A stretch of 5,470 nt of DNA from Gemmatimonadota bacterium (lineage in GTDB: Bacteria; Gemmatimonadota; Gemmatimonadetes; Longimicrobiales; Gaopeijiaceae): positions 1 to 5,470 of the forward strand of contig JAHHMJ010000666.1 in assembly GCA_018678395.1 (NCBI GenBank). The letters are read 5' to 3'. Shown piece by piece: positions 1 to 5,470 of this stretch; the stretch's first letter is position 1; each line of letters opens with the position of its first letter. A program made the translations under genes and the position numbers. The notes under the pieces are model-generated. The model saw nothing but the letters and a program-made list of their open reading frames with translations. It was not told the DNA's origin and ran no database searches.

Positions 1-540
1 ATCGAGGGCTACACGGCTCTCCGGGGTCGTGAATACCGCGTCGGCCTCGGTGATTCGCAACTGCCAGAAGGGCTCGGTCCCCGAGGCCTCGACGACGAGG
101 TCAGCCGCCATGTCGTCGCAGCCCCAACCCTCGAACGCGGCCCGGCGGAGCCGCTGCACGAGCACACTCCCCTCGTAGGTCGTCCCCGGACCGACCGCCG
201 GAGGCGGACCGAGATCTGCGACGACGTCGAGAAAGATCGTCTCGAAGGGCTCCACACCGGGTGCGAGTTCGGCGTGCAGTTCCAGCACGTCGGGCGTGAG
301 CGGGCCGTCCAGCCAGTAGGCGGGTCCGCCGGCACACGGCTGAAACTCCTGAATGTTCTCTCCCACCAGAAGGCCCCCGGTGATCCGGACTCGGGAGAGC
401 ACGGGCGCCTCCGCCTCCGCGGGTGCCGCAGCCCCGGGCCCCTCGGCTTCGTCCTGCGGCACGGAATCCCCCGCGCAGGAACCGCTCACCAGAGCCACGG
501 CCGCGAACCAGGCCACCCGTCCCACGCTGCCGCGGTTCAT
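1..540 (-). CDS. Probable lipoprotein, COG3650-like TEPFW protein (partial, C-terminus off window)
   Basis: The reading frame is open from ATG at 540 to the window edge (180 codons, no stop), so the C-terminus is missing. The N-terminus has the form of an export signal: MNRGSVGR, a hydrophobic stretch (VAWFAAVALV, about 9-18), then SGSC with Cys22 as a possible lipidation site. The lipobox is imperfect because Ser, not Leu or Val, is at -3. An Ala/Glu/Pro-rich linker (about 24-46) follows. A first module (about 48-130) carries FQPCAGGPAYWLDGP at 66-80, resembling the 'F-PC-GG' motif of NlpE/COG3650-type envelope proteins. A second begins near 150 with GTEPFWQLRI (154-163), a hallmark of COG3650-like proteins of unknown biochemical function. 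The start overlaps the stop of the upstream S51 peptidase gene as ATGA, and a G-rich GGGGGTGGG lies just before it, so translational coupling is likely. Function is unknown; the family call is from remembered motifs. Confidence 0.75.
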   Translation of the reverse strand, partial: MNRGSVGRVAWFAAVALVSGSCAGDSVPQDEAEGPGAAAPAEAEAPVLSRVRITGGLLVGENIQEFQPCAGGPAYWLDGPLTPDVLELHAELAPGVEPFETIFLDVVADLGPPPAVGPGTTYEGSVLVQRLRRAAFEGWGCDDMAADLVVEASGTEPFWQLRITEADAVFTTPESRVALD

Positions 541-1463
541 CGCCCACCCCCGTTTCCCGTCGATCCGCCGATCCGCTCGAACCGATCGAGCGGGCCGAAG
601 CTGCTGTCCGGTCGGGCGGGCGTCCGGGTCGAGAGATCGAACCGGTCGCCATCCCTGAGGAAGTAGAAAGGCCCGCCGTCCCGCACTCCGGAACCGGCGT
701 CGTAGATGGCGACGTAGCCCCGTCCCATCACCTCGAACCGATCGCCGTCGACCAGAATCGCGGTGTCCTCGTCGATTCCGATCCCGAGGAGCTCCGGCCG
801 AGCTTCGACGATCTCGAGCATGTCGAATTGGCGATTCCGGGCCAGGAGATGTTGATCGATGGCGGTGTCTCGGAGATATCCGAAGCCGATCTCGTGATCG
901 CCCATCATGGTGGTGTTGGTCCTCGTGTCGCCGCGGGCGAGATAGGACCCCTGGATGGACGCACCTGCGGACGAGCCCCCGATGACCCCTCCCCGATCCA
1001 GCACGGCGCGAAAGGCCTCCTCCGTGCGCGTACCGAGATAGGCGTCGGCGAGACGCCACTGGCGCCCGCCCGTGAACCACACGCCCCGCGCCTCGCGGAG
1101 CGGCTCCGAGAACGCCTCCGTGTCGGCGATATCCGGATCGTAGGTGTGCAACACCGTCAGGTTCGTGGCCCCCTGCGCCCGGAGCTGGCCGAGACACCGG
1201 CACCACGGCCCGTAGTCGGCGTCGTCCCCTCCACCCGCCGTGGGCACGATGACGATGGGTGCGTCCGGGCCGCCGGCGCGCTGAATGAAGGCGCGCACGA
1301 TCTCCGGGTCGCGCAGCGCGCCGCCCACGATCACGAGGCTGCCCCGAGGCGGCCCGACGACGGTCTCCTGGGCCGCACCGGACTCTCCCGCCAGTCCCGC
1401 CGCGGCCACGGCCAGCGCCAGACACATGGCCATTCGGCCGGTCCGTCTTCTCACGTGCACCAT
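537..1463 (-). CDS. Exported peptidase S51, cyanophycinase family
   Basis: This 308-residue protein belongs to the S51 serine peptidases, whose founding member cyanophycinase (CphB) cleaves cyanophycin to beta-Asp-Arg dipeptides. An N-terminal signal peptide is visible: basic VRRRTGR, a hydrophobic core at about 11-25, and a likely cleavage near AAQ (30-32), so it should act outside the cytoplasm. Family marks in order are GSLVIVGGAL (41-50), VPTAGG (73-78), FTGGRQ (130-135, Gln135 matching the conserved pocket Gln), nucleophile elbow GGSSAGAS (162-169, Ser165 catalytic), DQHLLARNR (203-211, with the catalytic-pocket Asp, His and two Arg) and GIGIDEDTA (227-235). The third pocket Arg reported for CphB appears to be Asp214 here. 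AGGAGG sits 4 bases before ATG, overlapping the stop of the ligase gene upstream. Family membership is secure. True cyanophycin as substrate is not, because the protein is exported, the pocket is altered and no cphA is in view. Confidence 0.92.
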   Translation of the reverse strand: MVHVRRRTGRMAMCLALAVAAAGLAGESGAAQETVVGPPRGSLVIVGGALRDPEIVRAFIQRAGGPDAPIVIVPTAGGGDDADYGPWCRCLGQLRAQGATNLTVLHTYDPDIADTEAFSEPLREARGVWFTGGRQWRLADAYLGTRTEEAFRAVLDRGGVIGGSSAGASIQGSYLARGDTRTNTTMMGDHEIGFGYLRDTAIDQHLLARNRQFDMLEIVEARPELLGIGIDEDTAILVDGDRFEVMGRGYVAIYDAGSGVRDGGPFYFLRDGDRFDLSTRTPARPDSSFGPLDRFERIGGSTGNGGGR

Positions 1464-1467
1464 CCCG

Positions 1468-1473
1468 CCTCCT
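1468..1473 (-). promoter_or_regulatory. Ribosome binding site of the S51 peptidase gene, overlapping the upstream stop
   Basis: On the minus strand AGGAGG is followed by CGGG and then ATG. Its first two bases are the last two of the TAG stop of the formate-tetrahydrofolate ligase gene. The spacer is short (4 bases), but the match is the strongest in the window. It supports the 1463 start over the in-frame ATGs at codons 11 and 13, and suggests that ribosomes finishing the ligase help load this gene. Confidence 0.75.
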
Positions 1474-3136
1474 AGAATAGCCCGGTGACCTGGCCGTCGA
1501 CGACGTCCATCCCGACGGCGGCAGGTCGAGCCGCGAGCCCCGGCATGGTCATGACACTCCCCGTCTTCACGACGACGAAGCCGGCGCCCGCCGAGGGCGT
1601 CACCTCGCGCACGGTGATCCGGTGACCGGTGGGCCGACCGAGCCGTGTGGGATCATCGGAGAAGGAGTACTGGTTCTTCGCGATGCAGACCGGAACGTCC
1701 CGCAGACCGATGGCCTCGAGGCGAGCGATCTGCTTGGCCGCCGCGGGTTCGACGTCGACGCCGTCGGCACCGTAGATCTGCGTCGCAACCGCCTCGATCT
1801 TCGACACCAGCGAGCCCTCGGTGGGATAGAGAGGCCGGTAGTCGGCCTCCCCGCCGTCGATGACGTCCTGAACCGCGTCGGCGAGATCGAGGCACCCCTC
1901 TCCACCCCCGCCCCACGGATCGGCGATCACCGCGGTCGCGCCCATCGCGCGGCACCCTTCGAGCACGACGTCGATCTCGGCCCTGGTGTCCGAGGTGAAG
2001 CGGTTGATCGCGACGACCGGGGGCACGCCGAACTTGCGCACGTTCTCGACGTGGGCCTGCAGATTGACGAACCCGCGGCGGACGGCCTCGACATCCTCGG
2101 TCGTGAGTTCGTCCTTCGCCCGACCGCCGTTCATCTTGAGCGCGCGAATGGTGGCCACCACCACCGCCGCCGCCGGCCGCAGGTCGCCGAACCGGCACTT
2201 GATGTCGAAGAACTTCTCGGCGCCGAGATCCGCTCCGAAACCCGCTTCGGTCACGACCACGTCGCCGAGCGCGAGCCCCGCACGGGTGGCCGCCAGTGAA
2301 TTGCAGCCGTGGGCGATGTTCGCGAACGGGCCTCCGTGCACCAGCGCGGGCGTACCGCCGAGGGTCTGCACCAGGTTGGGGTTGATGGCGTCCTTGAGGA
2401 GCACCGCCATGGCCCCGACGGCGTCGAGGTCGGCTGCCCGCACCGCATCGCCCGAACGCGAATAGCCGACGACGATGCGACCAAGCCTCTCCTTGAGGTC
2501 GGCCAGGCCATCGGCCAGGCAGAAGATCGCCATGATCTCCGACGCGGCCGTGATCACGAAGCCGTCCTGTCGGGGCACGCCGCCCGTGCGACCCCCGAGC
2601 CCGACGACGACCGACCGCAGGGCACGGTCGTTCATGTCGACTGCCCGAGGCCAGGTAATGGCCGTCGTGTCGATGTCGAGCGAGTTGGGGCGGTAGAGGT
2701 GGTTGTCGAGCAACGCCGCCAGCAGTGCGTGGGCGGACGAGATGGCGTGGAAGTCACCCGTGAAGTGGAGGTTGATCTCTTCCATCGGCACGACCTGCGA
2801 ATGACCGCCACCGGCGGCACCGCCCTTGATGCCGAACACCGGTCCCAGCGACGGCTCGCGCAGGCAGAGCACCGGATTGCGCCTGCGGAGCGTGAACGCG
2901 TCGGCGAGTCCGACGGACACCGTCGACTTCCCCTCCCCCGCAGCGGTCGGATTCACGCCCGTCACCAGCACCAGCGGCGCCGCATCTCCGCCGCGGGCCT
3001 GCGCCACCTCCAGCGGGATCTTCGCCTTGTGGTGGCCGTAGGGCACGATATCGGCGCTGCCGAGGCCCATGGTCTCTGCGATGGCCTGGATCGGTTGGAG
3101 TTCCGCCGCCTGGGCGATCTCGATGTCACTGCGCAT
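1472..3136 (-). CDS. fhs: Formate-tetrahydrofolate ligase
   Basis: This enzyme makes 10-formyl-tetrahydrofolate from formate, THF and ATP in the cytoplasm. It supplies one-carbon units for purines and formyl-Met, and can run in reverse to release formate and ATP. The 554 residues match the normal family length. The start MRSDIEIAQ is the classic family N-terminus, so ATG at 3136 is firm although no clear Shine-Dalgarno precedes it. Motifs seen are the P-loop TAAGEGKST (64-72), REPSLGPVFGIKGGAAGGG (93-111), VPMEEINLHFTGDFHAI (116-132), a central GGRTGGVPRQDGF segment, LGTPALVHGGPFANIAHG-like substrate-site sequence (LGGTPALVHGGPFANIAHG here), and the C-terminal MTMPGL and VTGLF ending. No key residue is missing. 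It lies 40 bases after the Kbl-like gene and 8 bases before the S51 peptidase gene. Placement after threonine-to-glycine genes points to shared one-carbon/glycine metabolism. One fhs gene does not show acetogenesis. Confidence 0.98.
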   Translation of the reverse strand: MRSDIEIAQAAELQPIQAIAETMGLGSADIVPYGHHKAKIPLEVAQARGGDAAPLVLVTGVNPTAAGEGKSTVSVGLADAFTLRRRNPVLCLREPSLGPVFGIKGGAAGGGHSQVVPMEEINLHFTGDFHAISSAHALLAALLDNHLYRPNSLDIDTTAITWPRAVDMNDRALRSVVVGLGGRTGGVPRQDGFVITAASEIMAIFCLADGLADLKERLGRIVVGYSRSGDAVRAADLDAVGAMAVLLKDAINPNLVQTLGGTPALVHGGPFANIAHGCNSLAATRAGLALGDVVVTEAGFGADLGAEKFFDIKCRFGDLRPAAAVVVATIRALKMNGGRAKDELTTEDVEAVRRGFVNLQAHVENVRKFGVPPVVAINRFTSDTRAEIDVVLEGCRAMGATAVIADPWGGGGEGCLDLADAVQDVIDGGEADYRPLYPTEGSLVSKIEAVATQIYGADGVDVEPAAAKQIARLEAIGLRDVPVCIAKNQYSFSDDPTRLGRPTGHRITVREVTPSAGAGFVVVKTGSVMTMPGLAARPAAVGMDVVDGQVTGLF

Positions 3137-3176
3137 GGGGCTCGCTGCGTGAAGGGGGGGGTCGAGCGGCGCCGGA
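3137..3176 (-). other. Intergenic spacer with C8 tract and small inverted repeat before fhs
   Basis: This is the longest gap inside the gene run. On the minus strand it carries eight consecutive C (3161-3154) and a 5-base inverted repeat, GCTCG (3167-3163) and CGAGC (3144-3140), separated by 18 bases. The stem is short, the loop is long and no T-run follows, so this is not a convincing terminator. No good Shine-Dalgarno is seen before the fhs ATG; AGCGAG is the nearest purine-rich stretch. Confidence 0.4.
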
Positions 3177-4403
3177 TCAGCCGGGATACGCCGCCAGGAG
3201 GTCGAGGACGTGATCGATGTCGTCTTCGGTGTGGTCCGCGTTGACCTGTGCGCGGATCTCTTCGTCGCCGCGGGGGACCACCGGATAGGCGAGCCCGGTC
3301 ACGAGCACACCGTGGTCGAAGAGGTAGGACACGAGGTCGCGGGTCCGATCGGTGTCGCGGATCATCAGCGGCACCACGGGATGCTCGCCCGGGATGGTCT
3401 CGATACCGACCCGCCCGAGGCCCTCCTCGAAACGGTGGGTGAGTGCGCGCAGGCGGGCGAGCAGCGCCCGTCCCTCGGCCGAATCGACGAGCCCGACCGC
3501 CGTGCGCGCGGCTCGGGCCTCTCCGGGCGTGATCGGGTTCGAATAGATGTACATCGGGGACGACTCGCGCAGGAACCGCACGAGCGCCGCCGACCCCGTG
3601 ACGTAGCCTCCGTTGACACCGAAGGCCTTGCCGAGGGTGCCGACGAGTACGTCGGCGGGGCCCGAGTCGGTGTACTCCTCGACGCCCCGGCCCGTCTCAC
3701 CGAACGCGCCGACGCCGTGGGAGTCGTCCACGACGACGACGACGTTCTCGGGGAAGCGATCGTCGAAGCGCCGGGCGACCTCCATGATCTCCGCCAGAGG
3801 GGCGTGATCTCCCCGCATCGAGAAGATGCCGTCGGTCAGGACGAGGGCGCGCCGGACTTTGCCCACCTGCTCCTCCAGCGCCTTCTCGAGCGCCGCCACG
3901 TCGTTGTGCGCGTAGATGGCCTTCGCGGCGGGCCGCGCCAGCCGGGCCGCGTTGATGATGCAGTTGTGGTTGAGCTCGTCGCTGATGAGCGCCGTCTCCC
4001 GGGTCACCAGCGGGACGATCGACGATACGATGGTCGCGTACGCGGACGAGAACGCCATCGCCGCCTCGCGGCCGTGGAAGGCCGCCAGCGCCGCCTCCAA
4101 TTCGACGTGCGCGTCGTAGGTCCCCGAGATGAACCGTACGGCTCCGGGTCCGGCGCCGTAGGCCCGGGAGCCCTCCTCTTCGGCGTGGACGACCGTAGGA
4201 TGCAGGCTCAGTCCGAGATAGGAGTTCGAGTTCATCCTCAGGAAGGGCTTGTCGCCGTGTCCCTCGAGATGGAAGCGCGGACCGCGGCCGTCCGCGGCCG
4301 GCACCACGCCGGTCACGACCGCCTCGGCTCCCTTGGCCGTGCCCGCCGTTTCGAGGTCGGCGACGTGCGATTCCAGCAGGGGCGTCAGGCGATCCATGGG
4401 CAT
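3177..4403 (-). CDS. Alpha-oxoamine synthase, probable glycine C-acetyltransferase (Kbl-like)
   Basis: This is a PLP-dependent fold-type I enzyme of 408 residues (E. coli Kbl is about 398). The likely reaction is 2-amino-3-ketobutyrate plus CoA to glycine plus acetyl-CoA, the second step of threonine breakdown. Visible marks are NSNSYLG (58-64), RFISGT (90-95), DELNHNCII (142-150, His146 to stack on the PLP ring), DDSHGVGAFG (226-235, Asp226 for the pyridine nitrogen and His229), TLGKAFG (256-262, Lys259 forming the Schiff base), and YPVVPRG...IRAQVNADH (373-391, Arg384 in the carboxylate-binding position). The lysine loop reads GKAFGVNGGYV, not the GKALGGASGGY of E. coli Kbl, so this is a divergent subgroup; AONS- or SPT-like specificity is possible. 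The gene lies 25 bases after threonine dehydrogenase, which favours the Kbl role. GGAGG lies 7 bases before ATG 4403, favouring it over the in-frame ATG at codon 3. Confidence 0.9.
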   Translation of the reverse strand: MPMDRLTPLLESHVADLETAGTAKGAEAVVTGVVPAADGRGPRFHLEGHGDKPFLRMNSNSYLGLSLHPTVVHAEEEGSRAYGAGPGAVRFISGTYDAHVELEAALAAFHGREAAMAFSSAYATIVSSIVPLVTRETALISDELNHNCIINAARLARPAAKAIYAHNDVAALEKALEEQVGKVRRALVLTDGIFSMRGDHAPLAEIMEVARRFDDRFPENVVVVVDDSHGVGAFGETGRGVEEYTDSGPADVLVGTLGKAFGVNGGYVTGSAALVRFLRESSPMYIYSNPITPGEARAARTAVGLVDSAEGRALLARLRALTHRFEEGLGRVGIETIPGEHPVVPLMIRDTDRTRDLVSYLFDHGVLVTGLAYPVVPRGDEEIRAQVNADHTEDDIDHVLDLLAAYPG

Positions 4404-4410
4404 GCGGGGT

Positions 4411-4415
4411 CCTCC
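4411..4415 (-). promoter_or_regulatory. Ribosome binding site of the Kbl-like gene
   Basis: On the minus strand GGAGG lies 7 bases before ATG 4403 and 13 before the ATG at codon 3. The spacing selects the first ATG. It sits within the 25-base gap after the threonine dehydrogenase stop, where no terminator is seen. Confidence 0.7.
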
Positions 4416-4428
4416 GATCGATCGGGGT

Positions 4429-5379
<951 letters not shown>

Positions 5380-5385
5380 CTGGGA

Positions 5386-5392
5386 CTCCCCC
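5386..5392 (-). promoter_or_regulatory. Ribosome binding site deciding the GTG start of threonine dehydrogenase
   Basis: On the minus strand GGGGGAG is followed by the 6-base spacer TCCCAG and then GTG (5379), which begins VRRVLVTGAAGQIG. Because this puts the Rossmann strand right at the N-terminus, as usual in the family, it outranks the upstream in-frame TTG. Confidence 0.7.
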
Positions 5393-5446
5393 TGGAAGCT
5401 GTGGCTGCGCGCGACTCGGGAGCACGAATCGCATCCCCGGAACGCC

Positions 5447-5452
5447 AATATA
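5447..5452 (-). promoter_or_regulatory. Candidate -10 element (TATATT) of the operon
   Basis: TATATT on the minus strand is an AT-rich island in a GC-rich leader, 67 bases before the GTG start of the first gene. Transcription would begin near 5440, giving a leader of about 60 bases. A -35 box at normal spacing would fall at or past the window's right edge and cannot be judged. No coding region or clear operator was seen between 5380 and 5470. Confidence 0.4.
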
Positions 5453-5470
5453 GAAGGGGCGGTCCCACCC

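Noticed and set aside
423..1475. Plus-strand open frame of 350 codons opposite the S51 peptidase gene
   Set aside because: The Pro/Arg-rich translation shows no domain, while the opposite strand has complete S51 catalytic motifs, a signal peptide and a ribosome site. It is an antisense shadow.
1472..3136. Evidence for an acetogenic (Wood-Ljungdahl) lifestyle from fhs
   Set aside because: This ligase is widespread in non-acetogens, and no CO dehydrogenase/acetyl-CoA synthase, corrinoid protein or other pathway gene is in view.
3140..3167. Possible terminator between the Kbl-like gene and fhs
   Set aside because: The stem is only 5 bases with an 18-base loop and no T-run follows, so termination here is not supported.

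Overview
The window is GC-rich bacterial DNA with a compact run of five genes, all on the minus strand, read from the right edge towards the left. Codon choice is strongly GC-biased throughout, and nothing suggests recent transfer: no mobile element, tRNA, rRNA or CRISPR was seen. The gene types (short-chain TDH, secreted S51 peptidase, envelope lipoprotein with a TEPFW motif) and a TATATT-type promoter would suit a Gemmatimonadota-like organism or another high-GC Gram-negative. That placement is inference only.

Layout in transcription order: (1) 5470-5380, short leader with a TATATT promoter candidate and a good ribosome binding site; (2) 5379-4429, NAD-dependent L-threonine 3-dehydrogenase of the short-chain/epimerase type, starting at GTG; (3) 4403-3177, PLP-dependent alpha-oxoamine synthase, best read as glycine C-acetyltransferase (2-amino-3-ketobutyrate CoA ligase, Kbl-like); (4) 3136-1472, formate-tetrahydrofolate ligase; (5) 1463-537, exported S51 peptidase of the cyanophycinase family; (6) 540 to beyond position 1, a probable lipoprotein with a COG3650-like TEPFW motif, cut by the window edge. 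Gaps are 25, 40 and 8 bases and the last pair overlaps by 4 (ATGA), so a single transcript is likely.

The first three genes form a one-carbon/glycine module. Threonine is oxidised to 2-amino-3-ketobutyrate and cleaved with CoA to glycine and acetyl-CoA; formate is loaded onto tetrahydrofolate to give 10-formyl-THF. The last two genes encode envelope or exported proteins. They may bring in amino acids from beta-linked Asp peptides, or may simply share the transcript. No wholly new system is evident. The points most worth following are the fusion of these two functional blocks in one operon, the atypical Kbl-like active-site loop, and the altered substrate-pocket position in the peptidase.
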